Shown: positions 1 to 12,074 of the stretch, in pieces
How the letters are laid out: each line of letters starts with the position of its first letter
Position numbering within the stretch: the first letter of the stretch is position 1
Origin: Leuctra nigra
Lineage: Eukaryota > Arthropoda > Insecta > Plecoptera > Leuctridae
Direction of reading: 5' to 3'
Length of the DNA stretch: 64,000 bases
NCBI GenBank assembly: GCA_934045905.1
Contig: OW203763.1
Span: 16,746,948-16,810,947, forward strand
The notes under the pieces: generated by a model
The model's input: only the letters and a program-made list of their open reading frames with translations
What the model was told of the DNA's origin: nothing
The model's database searches: none
Translations under genes and position numbers: made by a program

Positions 1-1580
1 TATGCTAAAAATTTATTTGATTGATAATTGTTGAAATTTGGAGGTTTCTTTTATGTCAAATTCAGGCATAAACATAATTGTATAGCGCTTGCGAAAAGGT
101 TCAGAAAACATTAGCTTATTTATAGCCATCAATTTATAGGTCTCAATACCTATAGGCGTGGAGATGTTTCGCAGTCTTTTTACAAGTTTTTGTTTTATGA
201 GTACCTTCCTTTAGTATACCCTCACGCACGAGTCACGACAGACCTACTCCCAAACCTATATTTCCAATGTTAATCGTCCTTCGAATCATGATGATTGCGT
301 AGTTCCCTCAGTCAAAGATCCAATGCTGGGGTGTCCTAAAAAAAGCCAGGACCACCTCCTTCCTTTCAGATGTCCATTCTTCCCCTGTATTTTAATCATC
401 TCTAATAGTCACCTATCGTCTTTATGAGCCTAGTTGCTGAGAAGTGTAACGTTTAAACAATTAGGTGTATTATATGAGCGACATACTGTCTTTTGATTTT
501 TTTGGCTAGCTGCGATCTCTCTTCTTTTGGTTCTTGATGCGATCGTTACGAATCACATCTTTTGGCTAAATTATTGCAGTTTATTTTTTTGAAGATACTT
601 GCCCAAATGGTTGACAAGTCAGCATCATCAAGACCAACTTTGTCAAATATTTTTTTTTTAATTATAGCTGCAGTGTGCAGTCCAATGTATTAAACATTCT
701 CAAGTGTTGCTGAAGCTTGGAGGGTATAATATGCAAATACTACCCAACCCAATTGGTATTGCATGGAATTTTTTATTCTATACATCGATATTTGAGAATG
801 CTGATTGCTGAGCTATTCATTGGGAAACGCTGTAAAGAATTATTTTGATCAAGATGTTGCGCACATATTCTATTATTGACAGTATTCAGTATTCAGATTT
901 AGTAATAAATACATTTGTGTTTACAGTGATTTCTTATACCCCAGTAAGAAGGAACTTCTTGTGTCGGGGTAACGAAGAAAACGTTACGTAACGAAGACCG
1001 GTAACGAAGACCGGGGCAACAGAACGATAACCTGACAATATTTGAAAATTATTGCATAAACTTGGCATTGGATAAACGTCAAGAGCCAAATGCTGGGAAG
1101 GTATCACAAAAGGGTCACGATCACCTCCTTCTCTCCAATCCATTCTTCCACTGAATTCAATTTATAGTCACCCGTCTTTATGAACCTAGTTGCTGAAAAG
1201 TGCGACGTTAAAACATAGAGTTAAAACAATATTCTATTATATATAATCAACTAGACTGTCTTTTGACTCTTTTGTCTCTGCGATCACATTTTTCCGGTCT
1301 TGATGCGATCGATACAAATCACACCTTTTGGCTAAAATATTCCAATTTATCTTTTTAAGATTGTCTAATTGGTTGAAAAGTCATCATCATCAAAACCAAC
1401 TTTGTCAAACATTGTTTTAAAAACACATTCTCAATTGAATGAGGCGAGCCTTGGTATTGCATGCAATTTTTTATTCTATACGAGTACATTGATATTTGAC
1501 AATTACCAATCATTGATCTGAACGATAACTTGACAAATATTTGAAAATTATTGCATAAATTTGGCATTGCATAAACTTTA
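1..1580. repeat. Diverged direct repeat pair
   Basis: Two diverged copies of the same sequence lie in tandem. One runs from about 313 to 860 and the other from about 1076 to 1518. Both contain CCAATGCTGGG or CAAATGCTGGG, an ACCTCCTTC stretch, GTCACC-CGTCTTTATGA-CCTAGTTGCTGA, a GACTGTCTTTTGA block and TGATGCGATCG. A shorter flank (GAACGATAAC to CATAAAC) occurs at 1022-1079 and again at 1518-1577. The CAAATGCTGGGAAGGTAT block recurs at 6507 and 6708, so this is a dispersed family. No coding potential is seen. Confidence 0.7.
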
Positions 1581-1639
1581 GTCTAATATAGTTGTATAGT
1601 TTCTACACATGATAGAAGAACATATTCCTGTTTACGGAG

Positions 1640-2560
1640 TGATCTTTACATTATTGAGCGAGCGTAGCGAGCGTCACCACGCTACTCTTATGGCACTTTC
1701 TCTGTGTGTGTGTGTGTGTGTGTTTTTTTTGTTTTTGTTTTTGTTTGTTTATTTTTTTGTGGTCACACTCCAGGTCAAACCGCTCAAGCAATCAATCTGA
1801 AATTTTGTACACATACTAACGTACTATGCGGTCCCTGGGATCGTTTTTGAACGGGATCCCGTGATTGGTTCAAATTTAAAAAATATTATCTTTCGATTGG
1901 TTTGTTTTATCAATTTGAAATTTTGACAAGCCATTAATACAAAGTTTCAGCCAAATCCTCCCATTGGTTAAAATTTAAAACCATCTTTACTGTGATTTTT
2001 TACATTTAAACTAGAACCGTTTGACCGATCAACTTAAAACTTTGCATGGTCATTGGGACCAACATTATCTGTGTTTTTGACAATTTTCAGACAAATCTGT
2101 TTAAATCCAAGAGTTATTGACATTTTACGGACATTTTGCTTGTTGCTATGGATCACGGTAACATTGACGCCTCAGTTCCGATGTTGCAAGGTAGTTAGAA
2201 CAGAAACTTTCAAACGCATAATGACACTAATAATCAACAGATCGATCGATCTGATTGTGTAAACACACTAATATCATATGAGTGGTCCCAGGTATAGTTT
2301 TTGAACAAGATCCTGTGATTTTTGAAAATTAACAAGGAACCATTCAATCATAAATTTTCAGGTTCAATCGATCAACTTAAAACTTTACATGCTTATTGGG
2401 ACCAATATTTTTGGATTTTTTGAAGATTTTCATACCAGTCTGTGACGAAATTAAAGAATTATTGGCTTTTAAAGACATTTTCAATAGACAGAATTTCGGT
2501 TCGATGTGTTGCGCATATCCGTGCTCGCTCATCAACGCGTAACACAGAGCGTTTTCCTAG
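1640..2560. repeat. Dispersed noncoding repeat, first copy
   Basis: This block begins near a GAGCGAGCGTAGCGAGCG motif, carries a (GT)n tract at about 1704-1721, and continues with phrases such as CGATTGGTTTGTTTTATCAA and CAGCCAAATCCTCCCATTGG. The same phrases recur at 11530-11874. The wording 'ATCAACTTAAAACTTT..CAT.....TTGGGACCAA' occurs twice inside the block (around 2030 and 2370), so it is internally repetitive. The segment near 2490-2560 (GCTC..TCATCAACGCGT) recurs near 47500. No protein is supported. The element class is unknown. Confidence 0.6.
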
Positions 2561-4136
2561 TGGTTATTGGTTCTACACCAATCTTCTAACATTTTGTCTT
2601 TATACTCTTTCCAGTATTTGAATCATGGCGGGGTCAGGAATCTAGGTGGCAACAAATACAGAATAATTTAAAAAGGGAAGTGCGATGTATTCTTGTAATT
2701 CTGCACCCACGTCCTTGAGTTGGGTCACGTTAGCTTCCTTTTGAATCACTTTACTCGAATATCAAATTTATTTATGAATACATTCTGAGACAACTGTTAA
2801 AGGATAAAAAAACTAAATGTACACAATTTTCGTCGGAGTGTAAGGTCGAAATTGGCATAGAAATTGAATAGAAACTGGCCCTTAGTGGCATGAAATGTTT
2901 TTAACCGGGCCGTTCGAATGCAGTCTAAAATACGTGAGACCTGTAACTACAGACATTTCTATCTGATTATCTATCAGTACAAAACAGATTTCTTTTCCAC
3001 TTCAGGCATTTACTGTAATGTACAGTTTAATCATTTCGTAAAACATTTATAACGTCTCTATAACTATTTTACCACTCAATTCTTTCTCAATTTCTTTCTC
3101 GTTTGGTCGATTTTATGCCATGAAAGAGCACTTTTTGAACTTTTTTTTGGCTAAACAGCATTGAAAATACTCCCAGAATTGACATTGACACAATAATGAA
3201 TGATATTAAACGAATTTTCTATATTTTTATCCAAACTGCTGTTTTAAAAGCGAAACTAAGGCGCCCGCTTATACTGCAACTCGTATTTTTCGACAAGAAA
3301 TAATAATGAAACTAATTTTCACAAATTTTAACCAAATTATTCAGAAATGCAAAATCTGACTTGAAATCGTTCGTAGATTACAAAAAAAAATACAACAATG
3401 ATCTAAAACCTACCTGGACTTGCCAATTAATTCATATAAAAAACTTTACATTTGTGTCCTCTGGCCGCAATATTGGACACAATTTTGAATGAGATGCAAT
3501 ATTTCTAACAGAATTGATTGTGACAAAAAATAAAAAAATATAAAAAAACACTGATTTCACACACCAACGAGAAGAAAATCGTATTTAGGTGTGTTTAGTA
3601 TTTAGTCACTATTAGTCATACTAATGACGAAATGATCAAACGGGGCAGTGATTCGTGTACGTGGGACTTTGGCAGAGCTAATGAAAAGAGTACTATGTCT
3701 AAGTGTATGTCAGAGTCGATTTATCGCCGATTTAGTGATTTATTATTATTGGAAGGATCGCGCAAAAGTACGCACACGCTTCGTAAGCGTAAAACGCTTT
3801 GTATTGATTGATATCGGACACGTGGAATATACGTGTAGACATAATTGATGGACTTGGGAATCGAGTGTTTATATCCTTAAGTTGCTAACACTTTTAGTTT
3901 AAAAGCAAAAAGCCGGGACGTCTGAAATTTGGTTTAAGAAATGGCTTTGCCCTAAGCTCATAAGGTCGAAAATCCTACCAGCAATGCAGGGGAAATTCAC
4001 CCTTATAGCTAACACTTTATAAAACTGGTCGGCACACTGAACACGAATATAATGTTATTCTTTGAATTAATTGACCCCGGCTTATCAGATCTGTGACCTT
4101 GGATTGCCCATATATGATAAGATTGATAAATGCACA
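2561..4136. other. Intergenic, nothing recognised
   Basis: AT-rich sequence with only short open frames that start at non-ATG codons or lack any familiar motif. No repeat with clear ends was found. Confidence 0.6.
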
Positions 4137-4144
4137 CAACAATA

Positions 4145-4935
4145 CGGGGACTGGAACCGGAACCGGAACCCATATTAATTTTTTAGGTGGAACCGGAACC
4201 GGAACCCTTATTAATATTAAATATTATTTGGGTTCCATAACGGTTCCACAAAGGTTCTCTAAATAATGAATTTCACCGAAATTTTACTTTATTGCCGTCA
4301 AATCTGAAAATATTTACTATAGGCAGCGTGTTTAGACAACAGATGGCACTGCAAAAGTACAGACAGAGCCACCTAATCTGTGGGAAGGAAGCTTACCTTT
4401 TGGCAAGGCGTCCAAGTCGCTGCAGTTATATGTTATGTTGCTGCACATATTACGCATTATTAATTCTTAAAATTTACACATGTTTATCTAATGTTTATTC
4501 GCCTACAAAATATTAACAACAAAGTGTTCACAATTTCACTGAATCTGATCACAATATTAATTTGCGCGACTAAGTTCTGATTCCGAAATATTTTGAGTAC
4601 ATTTGTTGACATCTGATCGGTTGCTAGGTCACGGCCAATGAGAAATGAAACAGTTGACGATCTTCCCACAAATGTTGCTAATTTCACTCACTCGTGGCGA
4701 ACACTCGGTGCCTATACCATTTACAGTTTTTCAAATACATGATCATTGATCACCAAGTCTAATGTTAGACATTTCTGAGCACAAGTCCCCAAAAGTCGAT
4801 TAAAAAAATTATTTGAATAATTGTCTGAATTTGATGGAACCGATTGGAACCCTAATGGAATCGGAATCGGAACCGTTATTTTTAAAAACTTGGTACCGGA
4901 ACCAGAACCGTTATTCATTTGGGTTCAAGTCCCTG
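4145..4935. mobile_element. hAT-like nonautonomous element (GGAACC type)
   Basis: The ends are imperfect inverted repeats (CGGGGACTGGAACC on the left; CAGGGACTTGAACC reading inward from the right). The element is flanked by a perfect 8 bp duplication, CAACAATA, at 4137-4144 and 4936-4943, the size produced by hAT transposases. Both terminal regions are packed with GGAACC/GGTTCC motifs, while the middle is ordinary AT-rich sequence. No transposase frame is present, so it is nonautonomous. Confidence 0.88.
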
Positions 4936-5032
4936 CAACAATATGATTGTGACCACTCTACAAAGATAATTTCACCCTGAACTCACTTATAATATTATAT
5001 TATCAACCCGATCAGGGTGACTTGGCTTATCG

Positions 5033-5883
5033 ATGGAGCTTGCAGCGAGGGCCTAACATCCACCACCAGTCTTCATCATATGGTAGAGCTTACTTGGAGG
5101 GCCTTACATCTACCCCCAGTCTTCATCAGATGGTAGAGCTTGCTTGGAGGGCCTTACATCCACCCCCAGTCTTCATCATATGGTAGAGCTTACTTGGAGG
5201 GCCTTACATCTACCCCCAGTCTTCAGCAGATGGTAGAGCTTGCTTGAAGGGCCCAGTCTTCATCAGATGGTAGAGCGTGCTTCGAGGGCCCAGTCTTCAT
5301 CAGATGGTAGAGCTTGCTTGGAGGGCCCAGTCTTCATCAGATGGTAGAGCTTGCTTGGAGGTTCTTACATCCACCCCCAGTCTTCAGCAGATGGTAGAGC
5401 TTGCTTGAAGGGCCCAGTCTTCATCAGATGGTAGAGCGTGCTTCGAGGGCCCAGTCTTCATCAGATGGTAGAGCTTGCTTGGAGGGCCCAGTCTTCATCA
5501 GATGGTAGAGCTTGCTTGGAGGGCCCAGTCTTCATCAGTGGTAGAGCTTGCATGGAGGGGCTACCATCCACCCCCAGTCTTCAGCAGATTATAGAGCTTG
5601 CATGGAGGGGTTATTATCCACCCCCAGTCTTCAGCCGATGGTAGAGCTTGCATGGAGGGGCTATTATCCATCCCCAGTCTTCAGCCGATGGTAGAGCTTG
5701 CATGGAGGGGCTATTATCCACCCCCAGTCTTCAGCAGATTATAGAGCTTGCATGGAGGGGTTATTATCCACCCCCAGTCTTCAGCCGATGGTAGAGCTTG
5801 CATGGAGGGGCTATTATCCATCCCCAGTCTTCAGCCGATGGTAGAGCTTGCATGGAGGGGCTATTATCCACCCCCAGTCTTCA
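5033..5883. repeat. Minisatellite with 37 bp and 50 bp units
   Basis: Tandem array built around CAGTCTTCA..AGATGGTAGAGCTTGC. The 50 bp form carries TATTATCCACCCC or TTACATCCACCCC. The 37 bp form lacks that 13 bp spacer. Mixed blocks are themselves repeated: the run at about 5218-5359 reappears at about 5378-5535, and a three-unit block around 5600-5720 reappears around 5720-5860. This higher-order structure indicates unequal exchange. Open frames through it are by-products of unit length, and no coding function is inferred. Confidence 0.93.
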
Positions 5884-6394
5884 CGAGTATGAGTATGAGA
5901 TATTTTGAATTATTATTTTGCAGCATATTTTGAAAATATTATACAGTCGTATTGTACAGGCGATTATTTTAACAGTCAACAAAATGGTATTGATTATTGA
6001 TTATCCCATTATCATGAACTTCAATCCTCGCGTCAGTCTCTAATTAAGTTTGTTTTTATTATTCATCGACGATATTGCTTGATAATGATAAATTTAAAAT
6101 TTATTATATATTGTAATTAATATTCTTGTTTGTTAAATTGTGTAATTATGGCGCATATTAGTTGCATAACATAATCAGTACATCTATTGTCTATATAATG
6201 AATGACCTGTACTGTGTCAATAAGACAGGTGGAAACTTTAGAATGGTCTGGGCTGTTGGAGCAGTTGAGATTTTAAAACCCAAATTTGGACTTTCACAAT
6301 TATTTGTAGCTGAACCTGAAGACTCACGGCAATGTCACCTAGTCAAGTCACACCGGGCATTATCGGGCTACTAGAGGGACCCGCTTACAAATTG
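5884..6394. other. Intergenic, nothing recognised
   Basis: AT-rich DNA between the minisatellite and the next tandem duplication. No gene or repeat was recognised. Confidence 0.5.
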
Positions 6395-6795
6395 TAAGTT
6401 GTGTGATTTGAATTTTTGATTAATTTATCACCAACTACCAAAGTTTGGGAATTGTTAAAAAGCGTTCTTCCTGACAGTTTTGTTCGTGGTATTACCTCAG
6501 TGAACAGGCAAATGCTGGGAAGGTATACCCAACTAATAGGCCACGACCGCCTCCTTCCCTGCTTCCATATTTACCTACTATTCACCATCATCTAAGTTGT
6601 GTGATTCGAATTTATGATTAATTTATCACCAACTACGTACCAAAGTTTGGGAATTGTTAAAAAGCGTCCTTCCTGACGGGTTTGTTCGTGGTATTACCTC
6701 AGTCGACAGGCAAATGCTGGGAAGGTATACCCAACTAATAGGCCACGACCGCCTCCTTCCCACCTTCCATCTTTACCTCCTATTCACCATCATCT
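6395..6795. repeat. 198 bp tandem duplication
   Basis: Two near-identical copies start at 6395 and 6593 with TAAGTTGTGTGATT. Each contains AAGCGT.CTTCCTGAC, CAAATGCTGGGAAGGTATAC and GGCCACGACCGCCTCCTTCCC. The CAAATGCTGGG...CCTCCTTC block is also seen near 321, 1088 and, reverse-oriented and diverged, near 46880. It therefore belongs to a dispersed family, duplicated here. Confidence 0.85.
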
Positions 6796-9689
6796 CCCAT
6801 CATCATAATAGGTTAGCTGCAGAACAGTGCGACGTTATACACTACTAAAACAAATAGGTTTACCTACATGGGAATTACAAATCTACTACAGATTCAAATT
6901 TCTAAACGAATCCAAGTTACAAATCTGAAATCATAAATGAGTGAATTATACAGAAACAAATACGCAACTTAAAAAAATAACGGCCCAATGAGTATAAGAA
7001 ATGAAAAATGAAAAAATTTGGTAAAAAGATTTTAAAAACGTTTCTAAGAAAACATACTCTATCGATCTATACTCTCTATCTCTATCAAATTTAGATAAAA
7101 CCAGAGCAGCTCTCTCATTGACTGAAATCTGTCACGTGATCTTACTTGCCTCCTGATGAAATAAAAGTCTGCATCTCTGCACAATTCCCATCAACATCAG
7201 GAATTCACATCAGGTTACATGGCAGATCAGCAGGGAGCCGCTGAGCTACTCAGTCGATTCCCACATTGCTGAATGTCGCCTTTTTGTACTTAAAGATGCA
7301 AATAAAGATAACTGAAATTGAAATTGAAACATCAACGATCGATCGCTTTAGTACAATTTTGATTCCCAAAACGTAACTGTCAATATACTAATGAGTAATG
7401 AGAAGTTGCGACGTTAGGTATGTATACTCGAGCTTAAAAGTTCACTTACGCCCCCCCCCCCCCCCTAAACCCTCACCCTTTTGCAACCCCAAAAATATAA
7501 TCTTTACCCGTGGTTCTACTAAGTCAAGGTCCCAAGAGTTAATTCCAATTTTCGTTCAAGGTAAAAAAAATATCACGGCCTACTGCGCAAATATTGAAAG
7601 TTTCGAAACTTGTCTGTTTTTCCATGGGCTACACACGTCTTGGCAAGTTGGCTACACTCTTGCTTCTCATGTAATTTCTCTCAAACTACTGTCAAACGTT
7701 AGTGAAACAGAGTTATTCATCAATCTGGTATGTAGAATGTGATTTTGTATATTACCTATTTGAAAGAATTATTGTTATAACTTACTTGAAAGTGGATATA
7801 AAGATTCGTGCTGACATTTTGACTTTTTGAAATGACAGTTCGATTATTTTCCATTGTCGGACATACAGGACATACAGGACACCCGGACATACGCGATATG
7901 CGCATGCGTGAATAGTGTACATTATGTAAGAGGATTTTATGATATTTAATTGAGTTCTATCAATTTGCTCTAATAAGACGTGAGTTGTGAATGGCGAGCA
8001 CACTTTTATGAAAAATTCATTTTCTTTCATCAATCACAATTCACACAGAAGACGGATGAATATAAAAACTCGGTATTTTTTGTGCACATGCGAAATTATT
8101 ATAATTTGTGACTTGACTATGTTACAATTTAATGTCATTATTATTTAATTAGGAAAAAAATAAATACTGAAATTAAAATAATTGTAGTTTGTGTCGATAT
8201 CAGCCTGCTCACTTGGGATGCCAGTCGAAACTCACAGAATGTTTGGGTCGCTTTGTTCGTCTCGGTTGACCGTATAATAAACTTTATTATACCCCCTCAT
8301 AAAATGGGAGGAAGGTTTCAACCATTAATTTACCTGCATAGTTATTGAAATCTCGCACTCCACTACTTGGCACATTACGATCAAACCTATTTTTTAATTG
8401 TGATCATTTTGATGATCGTTGTTGATAGCTGATAATCATAATCATTATAAAATTATAATTTTGGCAAAAGCAGTGAAATTGCTATTAGAAAGACACTATT
8501 GTTATAACTTTCAACGAGATTGTGGAGTGTTCAGGTTAGCAAGAATTGATGTGGCTATATTTGGATACATTTTATTCATATTAATTGATATTTACACATA
8601 AAATAACATTGATATTAACCTGAAAAACTCGTTACAATATGCTATTTATTTCAAACCAATGCGCTTGTGCTTCGTTATTGAAAACTAATTTTCAAATAAT
8701 ACTAAACTTTCGATTTATAAAAGTAACCTGAAATATTGACGGAGTATTACTTAGCTGCATTATATATCGATATTCTCGTCTGATATGTACTTATAGGTAC
8801 TTGTGATTGGTGAGGACTAAGATGATTGGAGTGCACTGCAGTGTTAGAGAATATGAGGAACTGAATCTACAACATTCGTCACATTGGTCACAACATTGGT
8901 ACAGCATTGGTCGTGGATGCTTTAGCATGAATTTGTCGTGGACTAAGCTAAGGGAACCATCCCATCATTTGCTCTATAAACTGAGGAAAACCACGACTAA
9001 AACCTCAGTAGAATGGATACAAGGTTGTGAACTCAAAACAGATGTACAATATTTAACATCTAACTGATTTTTTTTAATTTGATATTATCTCACCGCAGAA
9101 ATCATATAATATTTTCTTCCTGTTTTTCTACTAGAATACGTCGACGCAACAAATACCCAATAAACCAACTAGTACATTAAAAAATCCGAAATAGTGCTCA
9201 TAGAGCACTCCAGGTTTACTAACAATAAATATTTGAAACTTTTAAATAATATCATAATCATGCGACCATCATTACAATCACTTGTCAATCATACACAAAT
9301 CGATTAGACTTGAAACAATGTCAAATTCGGCGGCGAAGTTCAATAATGCTTTTGGTTTATTATTGTAGGAATGTAACACTCATTTTTGTGATTGACGGCG
9401 ATAATTAGTACTATATTATCATCACATCACACACTATAGTTATATCAGTATCACACTGATATTACGTATACTGTATTATCATACAGTATTATCATAATAA
9501 TCATAATAATTTCAATTACTTGTCTATAAAACAAGTTTAGCTTGCAACGTTTCGTCATTTTTGCTCCAAATTTTACAAATAAAAAACCTTTGAACTACCT
9601 TCGATTAGGACTTTTGTCTGTGTGATCAAAAATATAGAAATTATATTTGATCAGTAAGAACAAAAAATTAATAAAAGGGATTATTGATC
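6796..9689. other. Intergenic with a retroelement-like 3' tail and a poly-C tract
   Basis: No gene is supported. At about 7200-7330 a stretch ends in a short (TGAAAT)n-like array after GTACTTAAAGATGCAAATAAAG, which resembles the 3' tail of a non-LTR retroelement or SINE. A pure C tract of about 17 lies near 7449-7465. The rest is AT-rich with only short, motif-free open frames. Confidence 0.4.
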
Positions 9690-10010
9690 CTTTGTTGTCA
9701 CGAGCTGCGTCTGTCGGCCATAAACACCCTTCATGAATGGAAGACAGCTCTCGACGGTGTGTTGTAAAAAAAGGGATCGCAGGGTATGAAAAAGGTTGCT
9801 TTGCTGAAGATCAGCTCGAAGCAAAAGTCCGGAAATCTACCTACATACGCGCTCGGCGGCCCTTAATGTTTATTGACATCCGGTAGCCCGACGCGCTTCC
9901 CCGAAAACAACCCTCGCTGCATGCCATTGATGCAAGATGACAAAGAAGAACCTTGGAAGGTCGAGGTCACAAACAAATGTCCTCATTGTTTGTCATGTTG
10001 TGAATGCGGC
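9690..10010. other. Locally GC-richer block, unrecognised
   Basis: This 320 bp stretch is clearly richer in G and C than the AT-rich sequence on both sides (for example CGCGCTCGGCGGCCCTTAAT and GCCCGACGCGCTTCC). No continuous open frame, tRNA boxes or inverted ends were found. It could be a repeat fragment, a regulatory element or an unannotated noncoding exon. Confidence 0.3.
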
Positions 10011-10319
10011 ATATGAGCTATTCCTGAATTTTGGTCAGATCGGTCAGATCACACATGGGCCACTGTATTCCTATAAATTGTCACTGAGATTTGATAAGTA
10101 ATCGATGTGAATTAAAAATTGCTCAGCTAGGGAAATCTTTATTAAATTGTACAATAGTTTAAATATGGAATTATTGAAAGCAATCGTGTCAAAAATGAAA
10201 TTTATATTTAATATTTTTATTAACTAATATGTAATTTTAGGGTAACCAATAGGTAGTTTTATTTTGGGTTGATATTTAAATTAATAAAACATATTGCAAA
10301 ATTTTATACAATATCACTG

Positions 10320-10575
10320 TGGTTTGTTATTGTAAAGTATGCTCCTTCAGCTGATTTCCAGATCCCAAATATGTAGATAATATTTAAACATTTAGTGAAG
10401 TTTGAATTTGTGAACAAATGCAAGTGAAAAAATAACGAAATAACTATTGCGTAATCAATACAATTTGTTATTGTAATATAGGTTCCTTCAGCTGATTTCC
10501 AGATATAAACAAATGATAATATTTCAAAATTTAATGAAGTTTGAATTTGTGAACAAATGCAATAATAACGCAATA
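10320..10575. repeat. Tandem duplication, about 141 bp period
   Basis: Two diverged copies share CCTTCAGCTGATTTCCAGAT and GTTTGAATTTGTGAACAAAT, with the second starting about 141 bp after the first. No coding potential is apparent. Confidence 0.75.
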
Positions 10576-10894
10576 AGAAAGGATAAAAATGATTTTTTAT
10601 ATATTGAAATAATTAACTTGCAGTCATGCATTCTTATATATTCAAGTGCAATAACCCTATGGCGACTGCCATCAACTCTGTCATATTCAGTATTCTATTG
10701 AATATTAAATACCAAATATAAGTTTTGAATGTAGATTATAATTCATTAGAATTAAATTATTACTAAAATAAAAGTGTCATATATAGAATATATAACATGA
10801 ATGTACCAATTTCCTCGGAAGAGGGTCAAAGGTTACAAATAAACAAATATTGCATTAAATATTGCATATTATGAAGTAACATTTAAAATTACAT

Positions 10895-11065
10895 TCAGAA
10901 CAAGAGTAAATAGAGTGGCCATCTATATGCAAACTAGAATACTGTCACCACTCGACAGAAAAAGAGTAAACATTACATTCAGAACAAGAGTAAATAGAGT
11001 CGCCATCTATATTCAAACTAGAATACTATCACCACTAGACAGAGTCGCCATCTATATTGTAACGA
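10895..11065. repeat. Short tandem repeat block
   Basis: About two and a half copies of a unit containing ATTCAGAACAAGAGTAAATA, GCCATCTATAT.CAAACTAGA and TACT.TCACCACT.GACAG. The last copy is shortened. Confidence 0.8.
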
Positions 11066-11529
11066 GAATACTGAACCTAGCGGCTTTGGAATTTCATTCC
11101 TATTGAGTTTAAGGTTGGTATTAGATCGAAGGCTGGAGGATGGAAGGCTAGGTTCAGCCCGGTAAAAAAAAATCTGTTCCCATCAATCGTGCATGTACTT
11201 ACAGGCAGTCAAGGAACCTCCTGCACAGTTCAAGAAGATTTATTTTGATTTGTATTGTCAGCAGTACATACAGTAAATTAACAAAAATTCTTTAGTACCT
11301 AGTAGTAGTATATAGCTAGTATTAATATACAATCGTCTGTATAGGGTACAACCCTTGATTAGGTATAGGTACAACTAAGTGGATGTGTGAAACCACAAAA
11401 AATCTCAAACTATAAGAACATCTGCAAAACCTTAATATGTATTTGGGTTGAACAGAAAATCAAAATATATTCAAATAAAAAATGTACATCCAAAATGTAT
11501 CAAAAAAACATTTTTATATAAGATTTACA

Positions 11530-11874
11530 TGATAGAGCGAGCCATGAACTAGCGAGCGTCTCCTTTTGGCTCATTTGGCACGGACCTCTGTTTTTTTTTG
11601 TTTTTTTTTCTGCTAGGTGAGGCTGTACAGGTCACAGTTTTTCTTCGATCGAGTTGAAATTTTGCACACATGTACAGACCATTTCAGGGCGTTGCAGGCC
11701 CTATTTTTTTTTTTTAATCCACTGATTGGTTCAAATTTAAAAAAAAATATCTTTCGATTGGTTGGTTTGATCAATTTGAAATTTTGACAAGTTATTACCA
11801 CCAACAATGTTCCCAATCTTACAAAGTTTCAGCCAAATCCTCCCATTGGTTAAAATTTAAAAAAATCTTTCGTG
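11530..11874. repeat. Dispersed noncoding repeat, second copy, cut by the gap
   Basis: Shares GAGCGAG...GCGAGCGTC, TCGATTGGTTGGTTTGATCA and CAGCCAAATCCTCCCATTGG with the copy at 1640-2000. It runs directly into the N gap. It is therefore repeat sequence and not coding sequence of the F-box gene on the other side of the gap. Confidence 0.75.
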
Positions 11875-12074
11875 NNNNNNNNNNNNNNNNNNNNNNNNNN
11901 NNNNNNNNNNNNNNNNNNNNNNNNNNNNNNNNNNNNNNNNNNNNNNNNNNNNNNNNNNNNNNNNNNNNNNNNNNNNNNNNNNNNNNNNNNNNNNNNNNNN
12001 NNNNNNNNNNNNNNNNNNNNNNNNNNNNNNNNNNNNNNNNNNNNNNNNNNNNNNNNNNNNNNNNNNNNNNNNNN
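11875..12074. other. Assembly gap (200 N)
   Basis: Exactly 200 undetermined bases, the usual placeholder for a scaffold gap of unknown true size. It interrupts the F-box gene. Any open frames running across it are artefacts. Confidence 0.99.

Noticed and set aside
5033..5883. CRISPR-like array
   Set aside because: Whole units repeat with no unique spacers, and the genome is eukaryotic.
5438..5933. Open frames through the minisatellite (repeat protein with VELAWRG units)
   Set aside because: They arise from repeat length and shift frame between 37 bp and 50 bp units. No ATG context, splice sites or domain supports translation.
7398..7742. 114-residue open frame with poly-proline
   Set aside because: It runs through a poly-C tract, has no recognisable domain and no splice or promoter context.
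8807..9067. 86-residue open frame
   Set aside because: Starts at a non-ATG codon and contains no motif. It is not distinguishable from chance.
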